NCBI GenBank assembly: GCA_020722085.1
Contig: DYLN01000013.1
Location: forward strand, 1-47,049
Reading direction: 5' to 3'
From: Melioribacter roseus
Lineage (GTDB): Bacteria; Bacteroidota; Ignavibacteria; Ignavibacteriales; Melioribacteraceae
DNA length: 47,049 bases
Shown: positions 25,935-34,597 of the stretch, piece by piece
Layout of the letters: each line of letters opens with the position of its first letter
Numbering within the stretch: the first letter of the stretch is position 1
The notes under the pieces: model-generated
Database searches by the model: none
What the model saw: the letters and a program-made list of their open reading frames with translations, nothing else
What the model was told of the DNA's origin: nothing
Translations under genes and position numbers: made by a program

Positions 25935-28568
25935 TTAATATTTAATTCGAATAATATCAGTTCTATTTTCATGAGTGAAATCTATAATTGTCCGATATTT
26001 CCCATTAGTATAATCTACTTTTACGTTTTCTAATTTATGGCCGTTCAATGTGATAATTTTCGATTTATGTTTTGATTCTATTATCGTTTTGTTATTATGC
26101 CCTTTGAAAGCTTCAAGCCGAATTTTCATTTCATTAGTCCTCTTATCGAATACACACAATTTCAAGATTGAATTTGTTGTTTTTAAAAACGGTTCATCAA
26201 TTTGACCAATAGTGAGTTGAATATTTTTTATGTTTTTAGTTTCGCTTGGAATTATAAAAGTATTAACGTCCGTACCGTCAATTTTAATTTTTTGGGATTT
26301 CCCTTTTACGATTTCTACTTTTACCAATTTGTTATTTACCGAAAGATCGAAAAAACAATTTTGTTGTTCATTTAGAAGGAACGGATTTAACTCGATATTA
26401 AATTCGTTGTTGTTTAAACCGAACAAATAGTAAAGTGAATAAATGTACCACCCTGCTGCCCACATAAACTGCGGTTTATCGACTGTGCCGTACACTTTTG
26501 GATAGTTAAAATTACCGTTGCGCACTTCGTACATTGCCGGTTGTCCGTTTGGTCCTTTCATAATTCCATCAACAGTCATAACATTTTTTATGAACTGCGC
26601 TGCTTCTTCCTTTTTACCATTAGCCATCAATGCGAGTGAATACCATGCATTTGAATGCTGCCAAATTCCGCCGTTGAGATAATAAAATTTGGCACCTGCT
26701 TCGTTATTTACAAAATGCCAAAAATCCTTGTGCTCATCAAAATCCATCGGGTAAACAGTGTAAATACCAACTTTGTTATCAACAATTTTTTGATTGGCAG
26801 TTTTAATCATGCTTGAAATTTTTATGCTGTCTAATAGTCCGTAGTGCGCGGCAAGAAGCGAGCCGCTGTAGTAATGATCATCAATTGTATGGGGGTCGGA
26901 ACAGTTCATCAGGTAACCGTATTTATCAAGCCACAATTTTTCGTTTAAGCTTTTTATCATTCGTTCGGAAAGTTGTTCGAGTTTCAAAAGTTTATTTGCA
27001 TTTTTACCAAGTGCTGATGACAAATAAGTAAAAGAACGGATAGCTTTAATTGCGAGAATTGTCATGTAACTTCGCTGCCCGTATTTTTTACCGATGTCCC
27101 ACCAGTCCGGGCGATTCGACCACATCAAATCATCGCTGCCTTTTGTTTTCAACTCTTGTCTTAATGATTTTTCAAGGTAAGGATAAAGTTCTACCAATAA
27201 TATTTTGTCGTTTGAATGTTTCAAGTATTCAGCAGATACAATTATGAACCAGAAATTATTCCAGTTATCATGATCGGCAAATTCCGTAACAAAAGAAGAA
27301 TCTTTCCAGTAATAAGCATGCGGAATTATTTTTTCTTTGTTTGCAAGTTTTTTGATAAAACGCAGATCGTTTTTAACTCTTTCAAGATCAAAATTTACAG
27401 CGGCAAGATCGGTCAATAAAACATCGTGCGTAAAATAAAAATTATATTCGGCGGGACACGGCATCGGCATAATCTCGCCGTCAATGTAATGTTTGTTTAC
27501 TTCAAGTATTGCTTTCGACCAAAAAACAGAATGATCTAATATTCTGTCGCCGGTTGCAAATGCAGGGTTCTCGTCGATCTTTTTTAGGACGGAATTTTCA
27601 AACTCGGCAATTTCTTTTTTATAGTTAGTTTTTAAATAAGAAGCTGCTTGCCTGTCTTCATCGTTTTTGCATGTACCTATAATTTGAATAACAATAAGCT
27701 TTTCACCGCGAGATAAGTTTTTTTTATAAATAAAATTCAAGGAAGGATCATTTACAAATTTTCGTTTGGCTAATAATTCTCTGAAAAAATCTTTACTGCC
27801 TGACTTTCGATCAACAAACTGAACATTAAGCGGTTGTTCATTACCGTTAACAATAAACATGCAGGCATTTTGAGTTTCAAAATCGTCATGATTTATAAAT
27901 ATTGCTTCACCATTCTTTAAAATTTTAGAATAGATATTTTCACTTAATTTGTAGATATGACTCGTCTTAAAAGCAAGAGCTTGTTTTATATAAAGTTCGA
28001 CCGTTTTCTCTCTATTCGTTTTATTGATTATTGAATAACTGATTACAAGAGCAGGTTTGTTTTTAGTAAATGCATAAGAAAGTTCGATTTTTTTATCGCT
28101 GTCTTCCTTAATAAAATCAACGGAGAATGGAGTCAAATAAAAAGTAAAAGGTTTATTGTTCAGCCATTCTATTTTCGATTCTCCGAACTTTAAACCGACA
28201 TCCATTACAAATGTTGTATCGCGCTTCCAGTAATCCGTACTGAGGTCAATACTGTTAGCGACGGGATAATAAAAGCTAATTCTTTGTGGAACAGGATAGC
28301 TGTGATGGAACTCCAGTCCAGCGTAGTAACTTCCAACCTCAATCTTTGCATCGCCGCTGAAATGAATAGTAAGTCCTTTCTTAGTTGCTTCTTCTTTATT
28401 GAAGGCTAAAAGATTAGTGTTGATTAAAAGGGAAAATAGCACACCGATGACACTGATTGGACAGATCAACACAGTTCTGAAATTCGTAGAAATTCGTCTC
28501 ATCCGTGTTATCCGTGTTCTATTATTTTTAAAGAAAGTAATGTTCATCAGTTTTATCAACCTCTTCAT
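25935..28568 (-). CDS. Exported alpha/alpha-toroid glycosidase-like protein
   Basis: This protein of up to 877 residues probably acts on glycans in the periplasm. The N-terminal part (about 60-310) is a beta-sandwich-like region. The C-terminal part, from about residue 330, reads as a six-hairpin toroid like those of GH63, GH94 or debranching enzymes. Motifs include YNFYFTHDVLLTDLAAVNF, FADHDNWNNFWFIIVSAEYL, WSNRPDWWDIGKKYG and KPQFMWAAGWYIYSLYYLFG. I cannot assign a GH family or the catalytic acids. ATG 28568 overlaps the upstream GH130 stop by 4 nt (ATGA), favouring coupling. The first 60 residues are odd: a basic stretch encoded by a type A repeat precedes the hydrophobic run VLFSLLINTNLLAF. 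ATG 28502, inside the repeat, is an alternative start with a better signal peptide. Confidence 0.8.
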   Translation of the reverse strand: MKRLIKLMNITFFKNNRTRITRMRRISTNFRTVLICPISVIGVLFSLLINTNLLAFNKEEATKKGLTIHFSGDAKIEVGSYYAGLEFHHSYPVPQRISFYYPVANSIDLSTDYWKRDTTFVMDVGLKFGESKIEWLNNKPFTFYLTPFSVDFIKEDSDKKIELSYAFTKNKPALVISYSIINKTNREKTVELYIKQALAFKTSHIYKLSENIYSKILKNGEAIFINHDDFETQNACMFIVNGNEQPLNVQFVDRKSGSKDFFRELLAKRKFVNDPSLNFIYKKNLSRGEKLIVIQIIGTCKNDEDRQAASYLKTNYKKEIAEFENSVLKKIDENPAFATGDRILDHSVFWSKAILEVNKHYIDGEIMPMPCPAEYNFYFTHDVLLTDLAAVNFDLERVKNDLRFIKKLANKEKIIPHAYYWKDSSFVTEFADHDNWNNFWFIIVSAEYLKHSNDKILLVELYPYLEKSLRQELKTKGSDDLMWSNRPDWWDIGKKYGQRSYMTILAIKAIRSFTYLSSALGKNANKLLKLEQLSERMIKSLNEKLWLDKYGYLMNCSDPHTIDDHYYSGSLLAAHYGLLDSIKISSMIKTANQKIVDNKVGIYTVYPMDFDEHKDFWHFVNNEAGAKFYYLNGGIWQHSNAWYSLALMANGKKEEAAQFIKNVMTVDGIMKGPNGQPAMYEVRNGNFNYPKVYGTVDKPQFMWAAGWYIYSLYYLFGLNNNEFNIELNPFLLNEQQNCFFDLSVNNKLVKVEIVKGKSQKIKIDGTDVNTFIIPSETKNIKNIQLTIGQIDEPFLKTTNSILKLCVFDKRTNEMKIRLEAFKGHNNKTIIESKHKSKIITLNGHKLENVKVDYTNGKYRTIIDFTHENRTDIIRIKY
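28441..28519. repeat. Dispersed repeat of type A inside the signal-peptide coding region
   Basis: On the plus strand it starts ACACCGATGACACTGATTGG and ends CATCCGTGTTATCCGTGTTC. The two ends are loosely complementary (ACACCGATGACAC against GTGTTATCCGTGT). It is entirely within the open frame of the toroid glycosidase-like gene and keeps that frame open. Confidence 0.65.
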
Positions 28569-29818
28569 CTTTTTGTCAACTCATCCAACAATTCATTCAA
28601 ATCGACAGAAGCGAAACTGCTTGCGTAGTCCGACATTGCATAAGGAAAAACAAAATCCCTTCCGTTAATCACTCCGCCGCAGCTATAAACAACATGCGGC
28701 ACGTAACCTTCTCGTTCCAGTTCGTTAGCTTCGAGCAAAGGTTTTTTTAATCTTCCTATTAATTTTGTCGGGTCATCTTTATCGAGAAGGAACGCACCAA
28801 TAACATATTTTCGTGCTGCGCCAACGCCATGGCTAAGACACAACCATCCCTTTTCAGTTTCAACCGGCGAGCCGCAGTTGCCTATCTGGAAAAATTCCCA
28901 CGGGTATTCTGGTTCCATTAAAAGCTGTTTGGACTCCCACTTATAAACATCATCGGAAAACATTATAAAAATGTTTTCATTATCCTGGCGTGAAAGCATT
29001 ACATACTTGCCGTCGATTTTATGCGGGAATAAAGCCATCCCCTTATTTTGAATTTCACGCCCCATCATTTTTCCGATCTTGAAATTCAGAAAATCTTTTG
29101 TCTGCAACAACTGAGTTGAAATATTATGTCCATCGTATGCACAATAAGTTGCAAAGTAAGTACTTTCACCGTCATCATTTTTGAATTCTACAAATCGTGC
29201 ATCTTCAATGCCGTTTGATTCAGAGGGCATTTGCGGGAATATTGCTCTTTCGGAGATATCGTCTTCGGGATTAAAATGAGCTTCATAAAAATTGTCGTTG
29301 AGCATTTTAATTTCCGGCATTTCTACAAATTGAGAAGGTTCATCCATTTTTATATTACTTTGTTCGTCAATTATACCGCTTCTAAAAACAATCGAGGATA
29401 CGTGTCCTTCTCCTGTTGCACGCAGACTAATAATGAAACGTTTTTTACCTGCAGGCAAATTTGATTGGTTAGGATGCCAGATCATTGACGGATTAAAAAT
29501 CGCCGTAGATTCGAGAGAAAATTCCTGGGTAAAATAAGCACCGATTAATACTTTTCTTTCTTCACTCAATGGTTCATCTGTTGATACGTATTTTTTCATC
29601 TGCTCGAATCGGTTAAGGAAAAAGAGATATCCTCTATGATGCCGCTTTTCGAATTCGGCAATAACCATCGATAATTCCCTGTTGACTTCGGTTTCTGTAA
29701 GGTTCAAAATTCTTTTTATAATTTTATACTTTCTTTCTTCCGAAAAAATTATAAACGGTTTGAAAAGAACCCTTTTATTGTTGGGTTCTATTTTAATTTG
29801 ATATCTATGTACTTTCAT
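28565..29818 (-). CDS. GH130 family phosphorylase or hydrolase, long form
   Basis: This 417-residue cytoplasmic GH130 enzyme has a five-bladed propeller expected after a helical N-terminal extension of about 95 residues. AIFNPSMIWHPNQ gives the characteristic first-blade motif. SNGIEDARFVEF (Asp about 206) holds the conserved Asp that serves as proton donor. GNCGSPVETEKGWLCLSHGVG is a late-blade motif typical of the family. Known members phosphorolyse beta-mannosides to mannose 1-phosphate or, in some long-form groups, hydrolyse beta-1,2-mannosides. The sequence alone does not decide which. It overlaps the downstream toroid gene by 4 nt and follows the GT4-toroid fusion by 18 nt, so these three genes form a tight block. 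Confidence 0.9.
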   Translation of the reverse strand: MKVHRYQIKIEPNNKRVLFKPFIIFSEERKYKIIKRILNLTETEVNRELSMVIAEFEKRHHRGYLFFLNRFEQMKKYVSTDEPLSEERKVLIGAYFTQEFSLESTAIFNPSMIWHPNQSNLPAGKKRFIISLRATGEGHVSSIVFRSGIIDEQSNIKMDEPSQFVEMPEIKMLNDNFYEAHFNPEDDISERAIFPQMPSESNGIEDARFVEFKNDDGESTYFATYCAYDGHNISTQLLQTKDFLNFKIGKMMGREIQNKGMALFPHKIDGKYVMLSRQDNENIFIMFSDDVYKWESKQLLMEPEYPWEFFQIGNCGSPVETEKGWLCLSHGVGAARKYVIGAFLLDKDDPTKLIGRLKKPLLEANELEREGYVPHVVYSCGGVINGRDFVFPYAMSDYASSFASVDLNELLDELTKR

Positions 29819-29836
29819 TTTGCTCGTTGGTTTAGT

Positions 29837-32131
29837 CTATTGATGAGAGATACTAATTGTGCTGTCGTCTGGAACTTGGAAAGAACGAATATCGGTTTCC
29901 ATTATATGTATTTCAGTCAGTGCTAGTAAAAATGCGAGGGTCGATTCCGCACCTTGATTTAAATTCAGCCGGTCAACATGAAGAGCATCGTGGCAGCCGT
30001 ATGTTTGAGTATCGTATAACGATAGACCGAGATCGTTGCGCCCCAAGAACCATTCGAATACTTTCTTTGCGCTGTTCAGCCAGAATTCATCCTTGGAAAT
30101 TCTATAAACATCAAGGCAAGCCGATACCGTTGAATATGCTTCCAGCGGTTGTTGATCGTAGTTGTTTTTAGTTTCGTTCCTTTTATAAAACCCGTTGCTG
30201 CCTATCGGTCGGAAATAACCTTTTTCTTTTAATTGAATATCGAGAAGCCATTTCAAAGCATTTATACCCATTTGATACACGTCTTTATTCTGCATCGACC
30301 AGCCGCTTATTATAAGCGAATGTGGTATTACTGCGTTATCATAAGAAACAATATTTTCGCACCAATACCAATCATCCGAAATATTTTTCTTAAACAGAAC
30401 CATAAGGTTTTCGGTTAATGTTTCTTTTACTTGCGCAGCAAATCTATCTCCGCTTAATCTCTTAAAATATTCATGAATGCCCAAGATTCCGAACGCCCAT
30501 GCACGGGGCGAGCTGAGTTTAATAAGTTCTGGAAGTGCTTCGTTAAAAAGCTGAACACTCCAAATTTGAAACTTTTTGTACCTCGATCTTCCTGCACAAA
30601 CGCCTAATGCCCAAATTGCCCTACCGTGCGAATCATCGGAACCGACTTCCTCCAGCCATTTCCTGTCATAACTCATAAAATTTCTAAATCTTTTCAACTC
30701 GGTATTGAACGCATAATTGATAAAGGACGCGTAATTGCTGGCTAAAGATTGCACTAAATCCAAGTCTTTGTAAACCTCTTCGAGATAAATTGTTAAAATC
30801 AGTGCGCGTGCATTATCGTCGGTACAATATCCCTCGGAAAAATTCGGTATCGAACCTTTTGCATGATGAAGTAAACCTGTAGAGTCAGACATTCTAATGA
30901 GGTGATCTAAACGTATTTTTGGAAGTTCTTCCCTAGTTTCCTCAAGTGTTTTAACTGTAAAGGTGCGGGGAATTCTTTCGCTCCTTGTTAATCTCGCTTT
31001 TTGAAAACATTCCATATACAAATGCGCAACGTTGTTCCATACCATTCCTCTGCCAAGCATATAAGCCTTTTTCCGCATAACGTGCCGCATAGGTTCATCT
31101 TGAAGCAATGTAATAAGTTCTTTTGCAATTGCCTTTGGGTCTCCAAATGGTACTAATACTCCCCTTCCGTCCGAAAGTAATTCTTCGGCATGCCAATACG
31201 GTGTAGATATAACTGCTTTACCGCAGCCTAAAGAATAGGAGAGTGTTCCGGATGTAATTTGCGCGCGGCTCAGGTATGGCGTAATATAAATATCCGCCGC
31301 ACCTATAAATGTTTTTAATTCTTCAATATCGACAAACCTATTGTAGAAAATCACCGATTTTTTAATGCCGAGATCCGAAGCTATTCTTTCAAGAGTAATT
31401 CTGTAAGATTCCCCCTGTTCTTTTAAGAGTTTTGGGTGAGTTGAACCTAAAATTATATAAACAAGATTGGGAAATTCATTTAGCACATCCGGTAAAGCTT
31501 TGAGTACATTTTCAATTCCCTTTTGTGGTGAGAGCAATCCAAAGGTTAAAAGTACATATTTCCCTTCTACACCGAACTGATCTTTATAAAAATTAGGATC
31601 AACAAACGGCATATCAGGAATTCCGTGAGGTATTACGTCAATCTTGTTTTCATCTGCTCTGTAAATACTGATAAGAAAATCCTTCCCTTTCTCGCTCATT
31701 GTAACAAGTCGTGCCGAGTATTTTATTAACTCCTTCATAATCTTCATTTGTTCATGCGTCGGCTCATTTAATATCGTATGCAGTGTTGTTACAACAGGCA
31801 TCTTAAGATCGCGCAAAAGCGCAAGGATATAACTGCCTGAATGCCCTCCGAATATTCCGAATTCGTGTTGTAGTGAAACGACGTCGATATTGTTGAAATT
31901 AATAAAGTCAGATGCTCGCTGGTAAGATGAAATGTCCTGTTCATCTATTTCGAATCTTACTTCTTCAGGATATTTGTATTTTTTATCGCTTACTGGTACA
32001 ATTATACTCTCGCATTGAGGATACTGATTAGCAACTGCTGTTCTTAAATCATGTGTAAAAGTAGCTATCCCGCACATGCGAGGTACATAATCTCCTACGA
32101 AGGCAATTTTTTGTATTGCATCATTTGGCAT
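29837..32131 (-). CDS. GT4 glycosyltransferase fused to a C-terminal alpha/alpha-toroid domain
   Basis: This is a 764-residue cytoplasmic protein. Residues 1 to about 385 are a GT4 domain: KIAFVGDYVPRMCGIATF (acceptor loop), SLQHEFGIFGGHSG, KYVLLTFGLLSPQKGIENVL (donor domain) and YITPYLSRAQITSGTLSYSL in place of the usual EX7E glutamate-rich motif. After a linker near 390-405, a toroid of about 340 residues follows: EGYCTDDNARALILTIYL, GRAIWALGVCAG and LNQGAESTLAFLLAL. The toroid resembles the separately encoded secreted protein at 32264. Such two-domain proteins accompany GH130 genes. The GT may build a mannoside and the toroid may bind or trim it, but neither activity is shown. The missing first EX7E glutamate suggests altered chemistry or a divergent subgroup. 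Confidence 0.87.
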   Translation of the reverse strand: MPNDAIQKIAFVGDYVPRMCGIATFTHDLRTAVANQYPQCESIIVPVSDKKYKYPEEVRFEIDEQDISSYQRASDFINFNNIDVVSLQHEFGIFGGHSGSYILALLRDLKMPVVTTLHTILNEPTHEQMKIMKELIKYSARLVTMSEKGKDFLISIYRADENKIDVIPHGIPDMPFVDPNFYKDQFGVEGKYVLLTFGLLSPQKGIENVLKALPDVLNEFPNLVYIILGSTHPKLLKEQGESYRITLERIASDLGIKKSVIFYNRFVDIEELKTFIGAADIYITPYLSRAQITSGTLSYSLGCGKAVISTPYWHAEELLSDGRGVLVPFGDPKAIAKELITLLQDEPMRHVMRKKAYMLGRGMVWNNVAHLYMECFQKARLTRSERIPRTFTVKTLEETREELPKIRLDHLIRMSDSTGLLHHAKGSIPNFSEGYCTDDNARALILTIYLEEVYKDLDLVQSLASNYASFINYAFNTELKRFRNFMSYDRKWLEEVGSDDSHGRAIWALGVCAGRSRYKKFQIWSVQLFNEALPELIKLSSPRAWAFGILGIHEYFKRLSGDRFAAQVKETLTENLMVLFKKNISDDWYWCENIVSYDNAVIPHSLIISGWSMQNKDVYQMGINALKWLLDIQLKEKGYFRPIGSNGFYKRNETKNNYDQQPLEAYSTVSACLDVYRISKDEFWLNSAKKVFEWFLGRNDLGLSLYDTQTYGCHDALHVDRLNLNQGAESTLAFLLALTEIHIMETDIRSFQVPDDSTISISHQ

Positions 32132-32160
32132 AACACCTTTCCTTTTACTGTTTAGTAATA

Positions 32161-32241
32161 GATTCTAATTCAGATATTTTTTAGAAAAAATTTAAAAAAA
32201 TATTTTTCTCTCAACAAGTTCTGCACTACTGAATTAGAATC
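32161..32241. repeat. Long inverted repeat in the GT4-toroid upstream gap
   Basis: GATTCTAATTCAG at 32161-32173 and CTGAATTAGAATC at 32229-32241 are perfect 13-bp complements with 55 nt between them. The spacer contains a second, weaker AT-rich palindrome (AGAAAAA...TTTTTCT). It fills most of the 132-nt gap before the GT4-toroid gene. It may be a small transposon-like element, an operator pair or an RNA stem. Confidence 0.6.
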
Positions 32242-32263
32242 CGCTTCAACACCTTAATCAATA

Positions 32264-33556
32264 TTATCTTAAATTTGACAAACGTAATTCGTTTAATTTA
32301 TTAACAGCAACCTGATTACTTTCTATTTCGAGCAAAGATAACAAAGTTTCTATTGTTGATTCCGCACCAGAATTATTATTAATCTCTTTTTCATTTAAAA
32401 TGCCGTCATAGCAAATTCCAGTTTGCTCAAAATACATTTTTACATTTGCGGAATTATTTCCGAAAAACCACATCGCAAGTTCCGCCGCTAAAACGGAATA
32501 AGCGGCATTGTTAGTTAATTCCGCGGCTTTCAAAGACGCAAAGATCATCGGACGTATTCCGTATGCTATTTGCACGTATTTCTTTTGCGTATCGAAAGTG
32601 GTTATGCCGTTTTCTTTTTTTATCGAAAATTCATTATAAAATTTTTCACGAATAAGATATTTGTAAAAATAATTTATCTCATTTAGTGCTGCTTCCAAAT
32701 ACTTTTTATTGCCTGTAATTTCATAAGCACACAAAAGTGAATACGCTTGAGAATTCCCCCACGCATGCCATGAATTCTCCCAACTCATAAATGCGTAAAA
32801 AGGAAATTCTTTTTCATTTCCTTCCTGCATTAAAATTATTCCTTCACACAAATTGTTTACGACATTTAATACCGAATCATCATGAAACAACGAATAATAT
32901 TTACTTAAAGCAATTACAATTAATGCAGCTTGGTCGGCGGCATATTTGTACGGAAGCCAAGTGGGTCGTTTAAAGCCGTTAAGTTCTACAATTTCTTTTT
33001 CGTATTTGAAATCAGTTTTAATAGACTGTACTGTTTTTTCTATAGAGTTTTTTATATGAAGTGACAATTCAGTATTTCTGCCTTTGAAAAAATCAAAAGC
33101 TTCGATCAATGCCCACATTGCACGCCACGACCACCAATTCGGCAGCGCAACACTATTCTTGTGTGTTTTATTAATTGAGTAATCTTGGAAAATGAAATTA
33201 TAGAAAAAACCGTTTTCACTTTGCATGAAAAGAAGAAAGCCGATCAGTTTTTCGGCTTTTTGTGCAGATGACGAATCACTGTATTGCTTTGAATAATTCA
33301 TATAAAAAATCGCAGCACGTGCAGCATCGTCAACACATGCAATTCCTTCATCATCGTCGCCTACCCATTTGTAATCAGGGTATTCACTGTAAATATGGAT
33401 GATGCCAATCTTTTCCCCCCTAATCGAAATTTCTTCGTAAAGATTATCAAGATGAGAAGGGTTGATAAGTTTTTGCTGTGCATTTACATCCTTAAAAGGG
33501 AAAAACAAGACAAAGATACACGATATTAGCGGAACAAAATTTCTCCTAATTTTCAT
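32264..33556 (-). CDS. Secreted alpha/alpha-toroid protein, homologous to the fusion toroid
   Basis: This 430-residue protein starts MKIRRNFVPLISCIFVLFFP, a Sec signal peptide with cleavage expected near VNAQQ. The mature part is all helical. GIACVDDAARAAIFYMNY, PNWWSWRAMWALIEAFDFF, SWENSWHAWGNSQAYSLLCA and NNSGAESTIETLLSLLEI are motifs of an alpha/alpha toroid. The first and last correspond to TDDNARALILTIYL and NQGAESTLAFLLAL in the C-terminal half of the neighbouring GT4 fusion, so the two share ancestry. It probably acts in the periplasm as a lyase, hydrolase or sugar-binding protein. Asp pairs (VGDDDEGIACVDDAAR) might be catalytic. No family name is claimed. Gaps of 86 and 132 nt separate it from its neighbours. 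Confidence 0.83.
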   Translation of the reverse strand: MKIRRNFVPLISCIFVLFFPFKDVNAQQKLINPSHLDNLYEEISIRGEKIGIIHIYSEYPDYKWVGDDDEGIACVDDAARAAIFYMNYSKQYSDSSSAQKAEKLIGFLLFMQSENGFFYNFIFQDYSINKTHKNSVALPNWWSWRAMWALIEAFDFFKGRNTELSLHIKNSIEKTVQSIKTDFKYEKEIVELNGFKRPTWLPYKYAADQAALIVIALSKYYSLFHDDSVLNVVNNLCEGIILMQEGNEKEFPFYAFMSWENSWHAWGNSQAYSLLCAYEITGNKKYLEAALNEINYFYKYLIREKFYNEFSIKKENGITTFDTQKKYVQIAYGIRPMIFASLKAAELTNNAAYSVLAAELAMWFFGNNSANVKMYFEQTGICYDGILNEKEINNNSGAESTIETLLSLLEIESNQVAVNKLNELRLSNLR

Positions 33557-33600
33557 CGAGCAGAAATCCTCTTTTAATTACATTGGACAAATTGGTACAC

Positions 33601-33636
33601 TTTGCACTCTACATTCTGCACACTGCACTTTACAGT
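33601..33636. repeat. Short TGCA-type dispersed repeat text (type C)
   Basis: Repeated words TTTGCACTCT, ATTCTGCACA and CTGCACTTTACA occupy the 86-nt gap before the secreted toroid gene. Similar text (TTGCATTTTGCATTTGCA) occurs at 16741-16758. Confidence 0.4.
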
Positions 33637-33642
33637 CTATAT

Positions 33643-34545
33643 TCATTTACAAACAGAGAGCAAATATTCTATTGTAGTTTCAGCTAGACAAATATTTGTA
33701 TCGGCGCCCGAGTAATAGATTTTCACACTGCCATCGGGCGCATCAATCCAACCGCATGAAAAAACTACGTTCTGAACATCACCAATTCTTTCATAATCTA
33801 ATTCCGGAGAAAGAATAGGTTCTTTCGTTCTGCTTTTAACAATCCAAGGTTTTTCCAAATCAAGAAGAACGACACCGATTTTGTATAAAGAAGAAACTCC
33901 AAAGCCGCGCACTCCGTGATAAAGCATCAGCCAGCCCTCTTGAGTTTTTATAGGTTGACTTGATGAACCGATTTTGTCGTTTTCCCATGTTCCGTTTAAC
34001 GGCTCCATTAAAATTTTATAATTACCCCAGTGCAAAAGGTCGGGGCTGCAGCTTATCCATATATCGTGTCTTAATTCAGCATTGGGCCTGTCTATTTTCC
34101 AATAAAAGCCGTTTATCTTTTCGGGAAACAGAGCACAGTCTTTATTTGAAGGTTCGGTTATAGGCCCGAGCAGATTAAATGTTTCGAAATCTTTTGTCTC
34201 TGCCAACATAACGAGCGGCATATATTTGGAATAACCTGTATATGTTAAATAATATTTATCTTCAATTTTTGTTATGCGCGGATCCTCGATCCCCCACTCA
34301 ACGTACTCATAGTGATCATTATGATCTGCGGGAGTTAAAGTTGGTTTCGAATCCACATCGAAGTTGTATCCGTCATTACTAATTGCTTTTACAAATGACG
34401 ATCTACCGTTCGGCATTTCCACCCGGCACATCAGCAGATATTTATCTTTATACTTTATTGCGCCGGGATTAAAGATACTATTTACTTTAAAAGGCACATC
34501 TTCTTTTGTAAGAATAGGATTTTTGGAGTATTTGATAATTCCCAT
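33643..34545 (-). CDS. GH130 family beta-mannoside phosphorylase-like protein, short form
   Basis: This is a compact 300-residue five-bladed propeller of GH130. The start MGIIKYSKNPILTKEDVPFK and SIFNPGAIKYKDKYLLMCRVE are typical of the family. YVEWGIEDPRITKIEDKYYL carries the conserved Asp (about Asp88) that protonates the glycosidic oxygen through a shared water. QPIKTQEGWLMLYHGVRGFG and RIGDVQNVVFSCGW complete the set. There is no signal peptide, so it acts in the cytosol. Members of this short group are mostly phosphorylases of beta-mannosides that yield mannose 1-phosphate, but the linkage cannot be read here. It follows the permease genes by 52 nt, placing it directly behind the importer. 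It differs in length and motif from the 417-aa GH130, so the two probably act on different bonds. Confidence 0.93.
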   Translation of the reverse strand: MGIIKYSKNPILTKEDVPFKVNSIFNPGAIKYKDKYLLMCRVEMPNGRSSFVKAISNDGYNFDVDSKPTLTPADHNDHYEYVEWGIEDPRITKIEDKYYLTYTGYSKYMPLVMLAETKDFETFNLLGPITEPSNKDCALFPEKINGFYWKIDRPNAELRHDIWISCSPDLLHWGNYKILMEPLNGTWENDKIGSSSQPIKTQEGWLMLYHGVRGFGVSSLYKIGVVLLDLEKPWIVKSRTKEPILSPELDYERIGDVQNVVFSCGWIDAPDGSVKIYYSGADTNICLAETTIEYLLSVCK

Positions 34546-34597
34546 AATTAGTACACCTTGATTTAATTAAAAAACCTATTTCAAGAAAATTTTTTCG

